In this document: positions 9,724 to 20,244 of the stretch, in pieces
How positions within the stretch are numbered: position 1 is the stretch's first letter
Layout of the letters: each line of letters starts with the position of its first letter
DNA from: Terribacillus halophilus
GTDB lineage: Bacteria > Bacillota > Bacilli > Bacillales > Amphibacillaceae
Assembly: GCF_900101385.1 (NCBI RefSeq)
Contig: NZ_FMZB01000006.1
Coordinates: 124,001 to 188,000, forward strand
Length of the DNA stretch: 64,000 bases
Direction: 5' to 3'
Notes under the pieces: generated by a model
The model's database searches: none
What the model was told of the DNA's origin: nothing
Seen by the model: the letters and a program-made list of their open reading frames with translations, nothing else
Made by a program: the position numbers and the translations under genes

Positions 9724-10554
9724 TTATCTGTTCATCACTCGCTGAAGGTGGATTGTTAAATAGAACATCTCTTCCTTTGTCAGCTCATGTCCATACTCGG
9801 ATACGATGAAATCTTTAATTTTCCTGCTGCAGTCAGCTGCTTCGGGGTACTTTTCTGACATCATTGTATAAAGATAAGCATCATTGCTGCCATAATATGT
9901 TTTCGTGAATATACGCTGTGCAAAATATCGTAAATGAGTGATGAATCGAGATACATTCAAGGAATTCTCATCTAGATCCATCTTGTAATGATACTTCACG
10001 ATTGTCATGATATGCTCGACGAAATGGGTGATATCCATCGTGTTGGATACTTGTTCATTCATTTCAGCATTTATGAAATGGATAGCAATCAAGCCAGCTT
10101 CCTCATCGGGCAATTGATATCCAAGAGACTCCTTGATTTTAGCTAAAGCTTGCTTTCCAACATCAAATTCAGCAGGGTAAAGCTGCTTTGTCTCCCATAA
10201 TAGGGCATTTTTAATATCATATCCCTGCTGATGCCTTTCGATAGCGAAATGGATATGATCTGTCAGTGCCACGTAAATATTTTCGTGAAATTGTTTTTGC
10301 AGCTGTACAGTTGCTTCCTGGACGATCGTTTCTACAAGTGAAGCTAGCTCCATCGGTACTTGTCGCAATAATGTCTGAAAGTTATTTGATACTTGCTTGT
10401 CTTTCAATGTAAAGATCTTCTGAATCTTGTCATCATCCAGCCGATCCCCGACTTTTTTGTGGAAAGCCAAACCTTTCCCCATGACAACCAATTCTGTGCC
10501 ATCCAATTGATACACACTTACGACATTATTATTGATGATCCTGGCTATCCGCAT
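9724..10554 (-). CDS. licT: LicT-type transcriptional antiterminator (BglG family)
   Basis: A 276-residue antiterminator. The N-terminal RNA-binding CAT domain covers residues 1-55 (opening MRIARIINNNVVSVYQ). Two PTS regulation domains follow: PRD1 (about 65-170, with His in TDHIHFAIERH) and PRD2 (about 172-275, with His in FVEHIMTIVKYH and TIHLQR). PRD phosphorylation by BglP and HPr sets its activity. It is translated from an ATG behind AAGGAGGTC. It lies between bglH and bglP on the same strand, 72 bases after bglH, so it is likely co-transcribed with bglH; bglP has its own promoter just past the licT stop. Confidence 0.94.
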   Translation of the reverse strand: MRIARIINNNVVSVYQLDGTELVVMGKGLAFHKKVGDRLDDDKIQKIFTLKDKQVSNNFQTLLRQVPMELASLVETIVQEATVQLQKQFHENIYVALTDHIHFAIERHQQGYDIKNALLWETKQLYPAEFDVGKQALAKIKESLGYQLPDEEAGLIAIHFINAEMNEQVSNTMDITHFVEHIMTIVKYHYKMDLDENSLNVSRFITHLRYFAQRIFTKTYYGSNDAYLYTMMSEKYPEAADCSRKIKDFIVSEYGHELTKEEMFYLTIHLQRVMNR

Positions 10555-10626
10555 GTATATGACCTCCTTGGGAGAGCCATGATGCCCTAAACGAACGGTT
10601 GGGCGTCTGGTCTTCCTATACTGCTA

Positions 10627-12152
<1,526 letters not shown>

Positions 12153-12174
12153 ATATTTCTATATATACAAGTCT

Positions 12175-12203
12175 ATTTTAAGGAAATGTGACAGCGCTGT
12201 CAA
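12175..12203 (-). promoter_or_regulatory. bglH promoter with palindromic cre
   Basis: Minus strand TTGACA (12203-12198), 17-base spacer, TAAAAT (12180-12175). TGACAGCGCTGTCA (12189-12202) is a perfect palindromic cre (TGWNANCGNTNWCA) overlapping the -35 box. Confidence 0.88.
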
Positions 12204-12296
12204 AGGGCATTTCAAACAGTTTTTTTAATTTAAAAAGGAATATGTAGAACAATGTCGAATAAATTCGGGTATAGGATCAGAATAGGAGGCAGGACT

Positions 12297-12710
12297 ATGG
12301 ACATATTCCCTATCGTAACAAATCAGCATGATGAAATGATTGAAATTACCGAATCTATTCAGCGCTATATACAGTCAACAGGCATCTTGGAAGGGATAGC
12401 AGTCATCTCCTCCTTGCATACAACAGCGGGCATCACCGTAAATGAGAATGCAGACCCGGATGTGAAGCAAGATTTTCTTCGTCGGCTTGCTGAAGTATTT
12501 CCTTGGGAACATAAATTGGATCTCCACGCAGAAGGAAACACAGCTGCTCATTTGAAAACAAGTACCGTCGGGCATGCTCAGACCGTGCTTATTTCGGGGG
12601 GCAGATTAGTGTTAGGGACGTGGCAAGGCGTCTATTTTTGTGAGTTTGATGGACCAAGATCGCGGAAATACGCAGTACAAGTCCTGTCGTCCGGAAAGGG
12701 TGGGGCATGA
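12297..12710 (+). CDS. YjbQ/UPF0047 family protein
   Basis: A 137-residue member of the YjbQ family, a small beta-barrel trimer. In E. coli YjbQ has weak thiamine-phosphate synthase activity, but the physiological role is not settled. Conserved regions are [19 protein letters not shown] (about 39-57), the metal-binding [13 protein letters not shown] (about 79-91), and the C-terminal [15 protein letters not shown]. The start at 12297 follows AGGAGGCAGG; an in-frame ATG at 12252 lacks a site. Its stop overlaps the start of the EAL gene by 4 bases, implying translational coupling. Confidence 0.9.
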   Translation: MDIFPIVTNQHDEMIEITESIQRYIQSTGILEGIAVISSLHTTAGITVNENADPDVKQDFLRRLAEVFPWEHKLDLHAEGNTAAHLKTSTVGHAQTVLISGGRLVLGTWQGVYFCEFDGPRSRKYAVQVLSSGKGGA

Positions 12711-13741
12711 TGGAGCAGCCCTCTGTTTGCGCAATGTGCGGTACTGTCCTGCATATACCGGAGAAAGGTGAATTACTGCTGCAGCTGCCGGAATCCCCTC
12801 AACACCCAGCACTAGGTAATCCGCTCAGGCAGGAAGATACATATACGATTTATCAATATTTCAATAAACAGCAGTTGGAGCAGATGCTGCTCTCCATTCG
12901 AAGTCATAGTATTACCTCAGCAATGTGTTCTGTTGCCAAAAAAGTCACACATAGTTATCCGATGCTATCTGTCGAAGAGCTGCTGCATCGGATACAATAT
13001 CCTCAATTTACGGAGATTATCCACAAAAGAGCATTTCGTTCCTTTTTGCAGCCGATCATTTCAATGAAGGATGAAGCAATTTTCGGTTTTGAGCATTTAT
13101 TGCGCGCAGACAAATTGGAAGTATCCCCTGCTGTTTTATTTAATTTCGCAGCAGAAGCAGGACTCACTTCCATGCTCGATCAAGAAGCAAGACAGACAGC
13201 AGTCAGGAAGAGGGCGCGCGAAGGCATACCTGTTGGAGTGAAAAGTTTCATCAACTTCCTGCCCTCCACCATCTACGATCCCGATTTCTGTCTGAGACAG
13301 ACTTTCCATATAGTCAATGAATATGGGATTGCTCCAAACGACCTTGTATTCGAAGTGGTTGAAACAGAGAAGTTGGATGACATAGCCCGTTTGAAACGAA
13401 TTTTCAAACGCTACAAACAAGAGGGCATGATGGTGGCTCTTGATGATATAGGCGCAGGCTATTCCACACTCGATCTGTTCAGGGAACTGGAACCTGATTT
13501 CGTCAAAATAGACAGAGCATACATATCTTATTGCGATACGGATTCCAAAAAACAGGAATTTCTCCATAAAGTAATTGATGTTGCCAGAAATCTTGGTTCA
13601 AAGGTTCTGGCAGAAGGGATTGAAAGAGAAGCAGAATTCAGTTTTTGCAAACAAATCGGTATCGATTTAGCCCAAGGCTACTTTGTTGGGAAACCGAGCC
13701 CGGAAGCTCTAGCTGATGATAGACTGTTTCCATTAAGATAA
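12707..13741 (+). CDS. EAL-domain c-di-GMP phosphodiesterase with N-terminal CxxC
   Basis: A 344-residue protein. The EAL domain (about 106-340) retains the catalytic set: Glu129 (motif EHLLR), Asn183, Glu216, Asp246-Asp247 in LDDIGAGYS, Lys267 in VKID, Glu303 and Glu306 in AEGIE, Gln323 in QGYFVGKP. It should therefore hydrolyse c-di-GMP to pGpG. The N-terminal 100 residues are unlike known sensor domains and open with CAMC (Cys8, Cys11), possibly a metal or redox site. There is no signal or membrane segment. It is translationally coupled to yjbQ; a chemoreceptor gene follows after a terminator. Confidence 0.9.
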   Translation: MMEQPSVCAMCGTVLHIPEKGELLLQLPESPQHPALGNPLRQEDTYTIYQYFNKQQLEQMLLSIRSHSITSAMCSVAKKVTHSYPMLSVEELLHRIQYPQFTEIIHKRAFRSFLQPIISMKDEAIFGFEHLLRADKLEVSPAVLFNFAAEAGLTSMLDQEARQTAVRKRAREGIPVGVKSFINFLPSTIYDPDFCLRQTFHIVNEYGIAPNDLVFEVVETEKLDDIARLKRIFKRYKQEGMMVALDDIGAGYSTLDLFRELEPDFVKIDRAYISYCDTDSKKQEFLHKVIDVARNLGSKVLAEGIEREAEFSFCKQIGIDLAQGYFVGKPSPEALADDRLFPLR

Positions 13742-13753
13742 ATGTTTGAAAGA

Positions 13754-13800
13754 CCTGGTACTTGGCGGTTACATTACGCCGAAGTGGCAGGGCTTTTTGT
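13754..13800 (+). terminator. probable terminator after the EAL gene
   Basis: Imperfect inverted repeat CCTG..ACTT.GGCG / CGCCGAAGT..CAGG followed by CTTTTTGTT. Confidence 0.65.
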
Positions 13801-13852
13801 TGTGTTTTATATAAAATTTAATCGGAAAATTTTACATAACCTTTACAATCAC

Positions 13853-13879
13853 TTCATTTTCTTTTAACTTCGCCGATAT
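13853..13879 (+). promoter_or_regulatory. candidate sigma-D promoter of the chemoreceptor
   Basis: GCCGATAT (13872-13879) equals the sigma-D -10 consensus. The base quartet 15 bases upstream is TTCA, not TAAA, so the -35 is weak. The context (a chemoreceptor 63 bases downstream) makes it plausible. Confidence 0.45.
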
Positions 13880-13941
13880 ATGGTACGTGATTATGCAGCG
13901 TAGTGCTGTGTAATAGTTATTAGTTTAAAGGAGATACATAA

Positions 13942-15654
13942 GTGAAAGTGATGAGAAATGTAAAAATCAGGTCAAAGCTATTTATTTTGATCCTGGTAGG
14001 AGCCATTGCGCTCGGTGTTGTAGGTGCATCTGGGTTGATTTACACACGGGAGATGGCTAAAGATGCTGAAAAGATGTATACAGACAAAATTCTGCCCAAT
14101 TTATCACTTGGTATAATCCAAGAAGATAACACTGCGAACGATACATATTTATTGGAAATGATGCTCGTGACGGAAGAGGCAAGGAATGATGAACTGAATA
14201 AGCTGCTTACTGACTCCATAGTTGAAATTGATGATGAAGTGGAGAAACTGGAGCATAGTTATATGTCCCAAGATAGTAAGAAAATCTTCGAAACCTACCA
14301 GCAAGAGCGTGAAAAGTTGCATGATGTTCGAAATCGAGTTTTGAGCCTGACATTGGCGAACCAGAATGAAGAAGCTTATGATTTGTATGTCAAAGAACAG
14401 GTTCCGCAGCTTACTCTCGTAAATGATAGACTGAAGAAAATGCAGCTGCAGAACACAAAAGAAGCAGAGCAGGCTTATAACGAAGCGAATGAGGACGTAA
14501 AAACAGCCACAATTATCTTATCGATTGTCATTGCTGTCGCGTTGATACTGCTCATTGCGATAGGTATCTTGATTACGAAGCTTATTGTAACTCCTGTAAA
14601 AGAGTTGAGTGAATTACTGGGCAAGGCAGCAGATGGTGATTTCAGCAGCGATGGTTCGTATCAATCCAAAGATGAGATGGGGGAGCTGACAGCTTCTTAT
14701 AACACTATGGCTGATGGTATGCGATCCATCATCCGTGTTGTGAACGATACATCTCAGCAAGTGGCAGCTTCCGCTGAGGAATTGAGTGCTAGTGCGGAAC
14801 AAAGCAGTTCGTCATCCGAACATGTGGCAAGAACGATGCAGGAATTGGCAGGCGGGTCTGTCCAGCAGCTCGAACTTGTTACGACAGCTACAGGGACAAT
14901 GAACGCCATGGGACAGCATACGAGTACATTAGCTGCAAACGTACAGACCGTTGAAGAAGCGGTAAGAAAGACTTCTGAGCTTTCTGTCCAGGGAGGAAAT
15001 GCAATCAAGGATGTCAATAAACAGATGGATACGATCACTTCCCATGTTCAGGAATTGTCTGCTTCCATTGACAGCCTGAACAAGCGGTCGACGGAAATCA
15101 GTGATATTACAAGTGTCATCACAGATATCTCGGCACAGACGAATCTTCTTGCCCTGAACGCCACCATCGAGGCAGCTCAGGCTGGAGAACATGGGAAAGG
15201 ATTTGCAGTTGTTGCGGATGAAGTGCGGAAACTGGCCGAGGAAACGAAGGGAGCAGCAGCGCAAATCGCTTCTTTGATCGACTTTATCCAAAAAGACACA
15301 ACTGCAACAATCGACCTGATGCAGTATGCGGCGAATGAAGTGCAGGCAGGTACGCAAGTTGCAGGTCAAGCAGGCGGATCCTTCCATCAAATTGAAACTG
15401 CTGTAGCTGGACTGGTGAAGGAATTCCAAGAAGTGCGAGTCGCTCTGGAAGGTATGCTTGCTGGAACGGATTCTGTCAATCGTTCACTTGGTGATGTGAA
15501 CGAGGTAGCTGAGGAAGGAGCTGCTTCAACGGAAAGTGTATCAGCTGCAACTGAGCAGCAGCTGGCAGCTATGCAGGAAATCGCTGCTTCATCCAGTTCG
15601 CTTGCGTATCTAGCAGAAGAGCTGCAAACCTCTGTAGCTCGTTTCCGCGTATGA
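13942..15654 (+). CDS. methyl-accepting chemotaxis protein
   Basis: A 570-residue membrane chemoreceptor. Membrane segment 1 is at about residues 14-34. An extracytoplasmic four-helix-bundle sensor domain (about 35-187, HBM/4HB type, no recognisable ligand motif) follows, then membrane segment 2 (about 189-214), a HAMP domain (about 215-268) and the long cytoplasmic coiled coil. The hairpin tip contains [24 protein letters not shown]..., the CheA/CheW contact. The start is GTG at 13942 behind AAAGGAG. No C-terminal CheR/CheB pentapeptide is present. A sigma-D-like -10 lies upstream. The ligand is unknown. Confidence 0.95.
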   Translation: MKVMRNVKIRSKLFILILVGAIALGVVGASGLIYTREMAKDAEKMYTDKILPNLSLGIIQEDNTANDTYLLEMMLVTEEARNDELNKLLTDSIVEIDDEVEKLEHSYMSQDSKKIFETYQQEREKLHDVRNRVLSLTLANQNEEAYDLYVKEQVPQLTLVNDRLKKMQLQNTKEAEQAYNEANEDVKTATIILSIVIAVALILLIAIGILITKLIVTPVKELSELLGKAADGDFSSDGSYQSKDEMGELTASYNTMADGMRSIIRVVNDTSQQVAASAEELSASAEQSSSSSEHVARTMQELAGGSVQQLELVTTATGTMNAMGQHTSTLAANVQTVEEAVRKTSELSVQGGNAIKDVNKQMDTITSHVQELSASIDSLNKRSTEISDITSVITDISAQTNLLALNATIEAAQAGEHGKGFAVVADEVRKLAEETKGAAAQIASLIDFIQKDTTATIDLMQYAANEVQAGTQVAGQAGGSFHQIETAVAGLVKEFQEVRVALEGMLAGTDSVNRSLGDVNEVAEEGAASTESVSAATEQQLAAMQEIAASSSSLAYLAEELQTSVARFRV

Positions 15655-15655
15655 T

Positions 15656-15727
15656 TTAATTGGCCAGCAGATAGTAGACGATAAAAGATAAAATGATCAA
15701 CAGAAAAATATAGATAAAGATTTTCAC
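15656..15727 (-). CDS. putative 23-residue membrane peptide
   Basis: A short frame starting at GTG 15727 with GGGAGGG 7 bases upstream. It opens MKIFIYIF, is almost wholly hydrophobic (Ile, Leu, Phe, Tyr), and ends LLAN, so it would form a single membrane helix. In the minus-strand transcript, GAACCC (around 15775) can pair with GGGTTC inside the ribosome binding site, enclosing another hairpin GAAGTA/TACTTC. This arrangement could gate translation. It lies between the chemoreceptor and the splAB operon. It is not similar to anything I recognise; it could be a toxin-like, regulatory or spore-membrane peptide, or chance. Confidence 0.45.
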   Translation of the reverse strand: MKIFIYIFLLIILSFIVYYLLAN

Positions 15728-15784
15728 TCTTGAACCCTCCCTAAGAAGTAGACGAATACTTCCTGGAAAAGGGTTCATTTTTTT

Positions 15785-15814
15785 ACATGCTTTGTCTGCA
15801 AACTGTGCATACTA
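15785..15814 (+). promoter_or_regulatory. candidate sigma-G promoter of splAB
   Basis: -35-like ACATG (15785-15789), 18-base spacer, -10 CATACTA (15808-15814), which fits the sigma-G consensus CATNMTA. In B. subtilis splAB is transcribed in the forespore by sigma-G. Confidence 0.6.
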
Positions 15815-15847
15815 GCCCCAGTGTGTATAAAAAAGGAGGTAATTGGC

Positions 15848-16093
15848 ATGGATGCATTTCAAGCAGGTGATATCGTCTACGTCATCATTCGCAACCCCCA
15901 TGCGCAGGGAGTGGCAAATATACAGGAAGCAGCAGTCGTCCATAATCCAGAGAAGCCAGGGGAACTTGCGTTGTTTGTTTATGAAACATATTATCCGTTG
16001 ACGGATGAAGTAGCCGTCTATCAAGATCTTGGGGAGGCGGAAGAGGCGTATGTGGCTGCTTTCGGTCTCACCGAGGGCGGATATTATGGTTAA
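15848..16093 (+). CDS. splA: SplA, regulator of the spore photoproduct lyase operon
   Basis: An 81-residue SplA-domain protein (opening MDAFQAGDIVYVIIRNPHAQ) starting behind AAAGGAGGT. In B. subtilis SplA is a negative regulator of splAB expression. The gene overlaps splB by 8 bases, as in other Bacilli. The C-terminal tail EAYVAAFGL-TEGGYYG is close to the family ending. Forespore control is suggested by the sigma-G-like promoter 34 bases upstream. Confidence 0.9.
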   Translation: MDAFQAGDIVYVIIRNPHAQGVANIQEAAVVHNPEKPGELALFVYETYYPLTDEVAVYQDLGEAEEAYVAAFGLTEGGYYG

Positions 16094-17114
16094 ACCATTC
16101 GTACCACAGCTAGTCTATATCGAACCAAGGGCATTAGAGTACCCGCTTGGAGTGAAACTGCAAAATAAATTCAAGGATATGGGAGTGGAAATCCGTGAGA
16201 CCACTTCCCATAATCAGGTTCGCAATCTGCCAGGGGACAATGATTTCCAGAAGTATCGCACGGCTAAATCGACATTGGTCGTCGGGGTACGGAAGACATT
16301 GAAATTTGATACGTCGAAACCATCAGCGGAATACGCGATTCCTTTTGCGACAGGCTGTATGGGGCATTGTCATTATTGCTACCTGCAGACAACGATGGGA
16401 TCCAAACCTTATATCCGTACGTATGTGAATACAGATGAGATATTTGAAGCAGCAGAGCAGTACATGCAGGAGAGGGCTCCTGAGGAAACAAGGTTCGAGG
16501 CTTCGTGTACATCGGATATTGTCGGGATCGATCATCTGACGCATACGTTGAAGCATGCAATAGAATATTTCGGGCGGTCCAAGCACGGCCAGCTGCGCTT
16601 CGTAACGAAATTTGCCCACGTGGATCATTTGCTGGACGCAGATCATCAGGGACGGACACGATTTCGCTTCAGCATCAACGATGATTATGTGATCAAATAT
16701 TTCGAGCCTGGCACCTCCCGTTTGAAAGATCGGATTGAAGCAGCTGTAAAAGTAGCCGAAGCTGGGTATCCGCTCGGTTTCATCGTTGCCCCGATATATT
16801 TACATGAAGGATGGCAAAGTGGTTACCCGGAAATGCTGGAGCATTTGGAAGCAGCGCTGCCTGCACATGCCAAAAAGAACCTCACTTTTGAATTGATTCA
16901 GCACCGTTTCACCAAGCCAGCGAAACGTGTCATCCAGAAAAACTATCCGATGACGAAGCTGGAACTGGATGAGAATAAGCGAAAATACAAGTGGGGGCGC
17001 TATGGAATCGGAAAATATGTATATCAGAACGAAGAACAGGAAGAAATCAAGGATGTGATCGGCAGTACGATTTACAAGATGTTCCCGCAAGCACGAATTG
17101 AATATTTCACCTGA
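16086..17114 (+). CDS. splB: spore photoproduct lyase (radical SAM DNA repair)
   Basis: A 342-residue radical SAM enzyme, the same length as B. subtilis SplB. It reverses the 5-thyminyl-5,6-dihydrothymine lesion in UV-exposed spores during germination. The [4Fe-4S] cysteines are Cys91, Cys95 and Cys98 in CMGHCHYC, and the hydrogen-donating Cys141 is present in FEASC. The ATG at 16086 lies inside the end of splA, so the two are coupled; the frame is open further upstream but only this start gives the family length. It marks the organism as a spore former. Confidence 0.97.
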   Translation: MVKPFVPQLVYIEPRALEYPLGVKLQNKFKDMGVEIRETTSHNQVRNLPGDNDFQKYRTAKSTLVVGVRKTLKFDTSKPSAEYAIPFATGCMGHCHYCYLQTTMGSKPYIRTYVNTDEIFEAAEQYMQERAPEETRFEASCTSDIVGIDHLTHTLKHAIEYFGRSKHGQLRFVTKFAHVDHLLDADHQGRTRFRFSINDDYVIKYFEPGTSRLKDRIEAAVKVAEAGYPLGFIVAPIYLHEGWQSGYPEMLEHLEAALPAHAKKNLTFELIQHRFTKPAKRVIQKNYPMTKLELDENKRKYKWGRYGIGKYVYQNEEQEEIKDVIGSTIYKMFPQARIEYFT

Positions 17115-17122
17115 TGCATCGG

Positions 17123-17151
17123 TTGACAATCTTATCCATGCATGTGATAGT
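17123..17151 (+). promoter_or_regulatory. promoter of the thiamine operon
   Basis: TTGACA (17123-17128), 17-base spacer, GATAGT (17146-17151), about 30 bases before the TPP aptamer. Confidence 0.6.
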
Positions 17152-17179
17152 TAAGGGGACAATTGAATTTTGAGGAAGT

Positions 17180-17263
17180 CCACTAGGGGTGCCGTTTGGC
17201 TGAGATAAGAGAAATCTTTATCCCTTTGAACCTGATCTGGTTAACACCAGCGTAGGGAAGTGG
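17180..17263 (+). ncRNA. TPP riboswitch aptamer
   Basis: Contains ACTAGGGGTGCC, GGCTGAGAT, CCCTTTGAACCTGATCTGG and CAGCGTAGGGAAGTGG in order. The ends CCAC and GTGG form P1. Ligand binding by thiamine pyrophosphate would favour the terminator downstream. Confidence 0.97.
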
Positions 17264-17305
17264 AGCCGGATTCGTGTAAGCTTTGACACTATCACTATGT
17301 ATACG

Positions 17306-17338
17306 AGTCGCTCCATACTTCTGGAGCGGCTTTTTTTA
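17306..17338 (+). terminator. TPP-controlled intrinsic terminator
   Basis: GTCGCTCCA / TGGAGCGGC hairpin with a T7 run, 40 bases after the TPP aptamer and before tenA. Confidence 0.9.
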
Positions 17339-17396
17339 TATAGCCGGCGCCAATCACACTTCATCAGGGCTTTCTCCAATAAGGGGAGGAAATGAC

Positions 17397-18095
17397 ATGT
17401 TTTCTGCACAATTGAGAGAAGAAGCAAACCCGGTTTTCGAAGCGATCTATAAACATCCATTTGTTACAGGAGTAGCAAATGGCCATGTGCCGAAAGAAGC
17501 ATTGATCCATTATGTGAAGGCAGATTATGAGTATCTGACTGCGTTCGCTCGTATCTATGGCTTGGCAGTCAGCAAATGTGAGACACGGGAAGAGATGGAT
17601 TTCTATCAATCTCAGATCAACTTTGTCCTGCATAGTGAAATTCATCCGCATAATGTTTTTTGTAAGGTTGCCGGTGTGAAATATGAAGATTTGCAACGTA
17701 TGACACCGCCGCCAGCAGCGGACCACTATATATCCCACATGATGAATAGTGCTGTACATGGAGATATTGGGGAATTAATGGCAGCACTCCTGCCTTGCCC
17801 ATGGACGTATCAAGCACTGGCGGCCCATATTATCGAGACGAAGTCACCGGATGCATCCAATCCGTTCCTGGAGTGGATCTTGTTCTATGGCAGCAGGGAA
17901 GATGGTATGCCGGATGTGACATCCGAACTTTGCAAGCGGCTGGACAAATGGGCTGAAACGGCAGGATCAGCAGCGAAAGAACGAGCACGGAAAGCCTTCC
18001 TGAAAAGCTGTATGCTGGAACATGCCTTCTGGGAGATGGCAACCACCGAGCAAGACTGGATGGTGCCGTTGAAAGGAGATACCCTTCATGCCTGA
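17397..18095 (+). CDS. tenA: thiaminase II / aminopyrimidine aminohydrolase TenA
   Basis: A 232-residue TenA. It salvages degraded thiamine by converting aminomethyl-HMP to HMP. The likely catalytic set is Asp43, Cys134 in LLPCPWTY, and Glu208 near the C-terminal LEHAFWEMA. The ATG at 17397 follows GGGGAGGAAA; the frame is open back into the riboswitch region, but that part cannot be coding. It overlaps thiD by 8 bases. It is the first gene under the TPP riboswitch and supplies HMP to ThiD. Confidence 0.95.
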   Translation: MFSAQLREEANPVFEAIYKHPFVTGVANGHVPKEALIHYVKADYEYLTAFARIYGLAVSKCETREEMDFYQSQINFVLHSEIHPHNVFCKVAGVKYEDLQRMTPPPAADHYISHMMNSAVHGDIGELMAALLPCPWTYQALAAHIIETKSPDASNPFLEWILFYGSREDGMPDVTSELCKRLDKWAETAGSAAKERARKAFLKSCMLEHAFWEMATTEQDWMVPLKGDTLHA

Positions 18096-18924
18096 TGTTA
18101 GAAGTGCTTTGACGATTGCTGGTACGGACCCTTCAGGCGGTGCTGGAATCCAGGCGGACCTGAAGACATTCCAAGAGCGTGAGGTATATGGCATGAGTGT
18201 GATCACATCTCTCGTCGCACAGAACACGACAGGCGTGCAAGCGATTCATCATGTACCCGTTACATTTCTGGAACAGCAGCTGGAATCCATTTTTTCAGAT
18301 ATCATACCGGCTGCTGTCAAAACCGGAATGATTGCATCAGAAGAAATGATGCAGTGTATTGCCGCTGTGTTGCATAAATCGAAGGCAGCTTATATCATGG
18401 ATCCGGTCATGTATGCCAAAAGCGGGCATGCCCTCATGGGGGAAGATTCGAGAGATGCGCTCAAGTCGCATCTCGTTCCGCTGGCAACACTGGTTACGCC
18501 GAACGTACCCGAGGCAGAAGAACTGACTGGTATCCGGATAGATGATGAGTCTAGCATCAAAACAGCAGCAAAAAGAATCGTCCGGGAATATGGAGCAAAA
18601 GCTGTCCTGTTGAAAGGCGGGCATATGGAAGGGGCTTTTGCAGCAGATTGGCTTTATGATGGCGAAAACTTCACCTCCTTCACAGCCGAGCGTGTACAGA
18701 CAAAGCATACACACGGTACAGGGTGCACATATTCGGCAGCGATTACAGCGGAATTGGCGAAGGGGAGATCCTTGCAACAAGCGGTTAAGGTTGGCAAGGA
18801 GTTTGTGACAGATGCCATTCGATATTCGCTGCAGCTAGGCAAAGGAAATGGACCGACAAATCATTGGGGCTACCGTCTGAAAAGTGTGCCTGTGCAGGAG
18901 GAACAGCATCATGAAGTATACTGA
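18088..18924 (+). CDS. thiD: hydroxymethylpyrimidine/phosphomethylpyrimidine kinase
   Basis: A 278-residue ribokinase-fold kinase that phosphorylates HMP twice to HMP-PP. The N-terminal substrate motif is TIAGTDPSGGAGIQADLKTF (about 9-28); the anion hole and catalytic region HGTGCTYSAAI lies near residues 210-220. No ThiE domain is fused. It overlaps tenA by 8 bases upstream and thiM by 14 bases downstream, so the three form one translational unit. The product feeds ThiE together with the thiazole phosphate from ThiM. Confidence 0.96.
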   Translation: MPDVRSALTIAGTDPSGGAGIQADLKTFQEREVYGMSVITSLVAQNTTGVQAIHHVPVTFLEQQLESIFSDIIPAAVKTGMIASEEMMQCIAAVLHKSKAAYIMDPVMYAKSGHALMGEDSRDALKSHLVPLATLVTPNVPEAEELTGIRIDDESSIKTAAKRIVREYGAKAVLLKGGHMEGAFAADWLYDGENFTSFTAERVQTKHTHGTGCTYSAAITAELAKGRSLQQAVKVGKEFVTDAIRYSLQLGKGNGPTNHWGYRLKSVPVQEEQHHEVY

Positions 18925-19711
18925 TGCGATAAAGGAAGTCCGCGCAAAGAACCCATTGATTCACTGTATTACAAACAATGTTGTCATCAATTTCACGGCG
19001 AATGGATTGATTGCACTCGGTGCATCACCGGTGATGGCATCTGCCAAGGAAGAAGCGGCACAGATGGTGCAGCATGCACAGGCGTTGCTGATCAATATCG
19101 GTACACTGTCTATAGCGGATGTGGAAGCGATGATCCTAGCCGGGAAAGAAGCGAACAGACTCGGTATACCGGTGATTTTCGATCCTGTAGGTGTGGGTGC
19201 GACAACATACCGTACAGAAACAGCCCGTCGTATACTGGCAGAGGTGGATATCACTGTCATCCGCGGAAATGCGGGTGAAATAGCTGTCCTGGGCGGTACA
19301 TCTGCCAACATAAAAGGGGTGGACGGTTCAGGTGAAGGTATCTCACCTAGTCTCGTTCAGCAGATAGCAAGGGAACTGGATTCGGTTGTGATTGCAACAG
19401 GAAAAATAGATATCCTCTCGGATGGGAACAATACGTACAGCATAGCGAATGGTCATGAAATGCTCACTAACATAACAGGGTCTGGCTGCTTGCTTGGTGC
19501 AGTTGTTGCGGCATTTACAGGAGTAGCAGATGATATAATGGAAGCATGCATCGGCGCGCTCAGCTTTTATGGTATAGCAGCAGAAGCAGCGGCTGAACAT
19601 ACAGAAGCCCCGGGAAGTTTTCAGGTTGCTTTTCTGGATCAGCTTTATTTATTAGGGGATAGTGCAAGTGATATGGAACAGGTGGATAAAATCGAAGTAG
19701 TTGTGAAATGA
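18911..19711 (+). CDS. thiM: hydroxyethylthiazole kinase
   Basis: A 266-residue kinase that phosphorylates 4-methyl-5-hydroxyethylthiazole. Recognisable blocks are PLIHCITNNVVINFTANGLI near the N-terminus, FDPVGVGATTYR (about 98-109), RGNAGEI, and the catalytic Cys in TGSGCLLGA (about 192-200). The ATG at 18911 follows AGGAGGAAC within thiD. ThiM uses salvaged thiazole, so with TenA this operon is a salvage rather than de novo pathway. Confidence 0.96.
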   Translation: MKYTDAIKEVRAKNPLIHCITNNVVINFTANGLIALGASPVMASAKEEAAQMVQHAQALLINIGTLSIADVEAMILAGKEANRLGIPVIFDPVGVGATTYRTETARRILAEVDITVIRGNAGEIAVLGGTSANIKGVDGSGEGISPSLVQQIARELDSVVIATGKIDILSDGNNTYSIANGHEMLTNITGSGCLLGAVVAAFTGVADDIMEACIGALSFYGIAAEAAAEHTEAPGSFQVAFLDQLYLLGDSASDMEQVDKIEVVVK

Positions 19712-19714
19712 AAC

Positions 19715-19740
19715 AATCAGCAGGAATTATCCTGCTGATT
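19715..19740. terminator. stem-loop between thiM and the convergent DUF2680 gene
   Basis: Perfect AATCAGCAGG / CCTGCTGATT stem with a 6-base loop. No strong T run follows in either direction, so termination may be weak. Confidence 0.55.
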
Positions 19741-19747
19741 GAAATGG

Positions 19748-20071
19748 TCAGTCATCCGGATGGGGATGATGACCATGCCTATGTGGCTTTGGAATGAAGC
19801 CATCCTTCTCCAACTGCTCAAATCGTTGGTCCAAGTGCTTCACGATTTGGTCTGCTCTTTCCTCGGAGAAGACGCCGAATTCAACGTATTTCTCGATGAT
19901 TTGCTTTTCCTGCTCCAATGCTTGTTTCTGCAGTGCTGCTATTTCCTGCTTTTGCTTATCTGTCAAAACATCGGCGACAACTTCATCAGCAGCGAAAGAA
20001 GCAGCAGGATTGGTAATGACCAATCCGAGACATAGAGCGATGATGACAGCCCCGGCTTTTATCCATTTCAA
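19748..20071 (-). CDS. secreted DUF2680 protein
   Basis: A 107-residue exported protein of the DUF2680 (YckD) type. The signal peptide covers about residues 1-27, ending ...AASFAADE. A charged helical region (LTDKQKQEIAALQKQALEQEK) follows, and the C-terminus is His-rich (HRHGHHPHP), possibly metal-binding. The start is placed at TTG 20071, 9 bases after AAGGAG; an ATG three codons upstream would put the site inside the start. It sits on the opposite strand between thiM and thiE and splits the thiamine genes. The function is unknown. Confidence 0.75.
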   Translation of the reverse strand: MKWIKAGAVIIALCLGLVITNPAASFAADEVVADVLTDKQKQEIAALQKQALEQEKQIIEKYVEFGVFSEERADQIVKHLDQRFEQLEKDGFIPKPHRHGHHPHPDD

Positions 20072-20244
20072 CTTTACCATCTCCTTGCTCAAAGCTTGGG
20101 CTTACTTTACGCAGTTTTGGGATTACTATCCATCTTCCACACTTTTTCCTAAATTAGCAGCAAGGAGTTTTTCTATCTGGGGAATGAGAACATATTCGAT
20201 TGGGGATCAGGATGTGTAAGTATCAATGGAAAAGGAGCAGTAAC

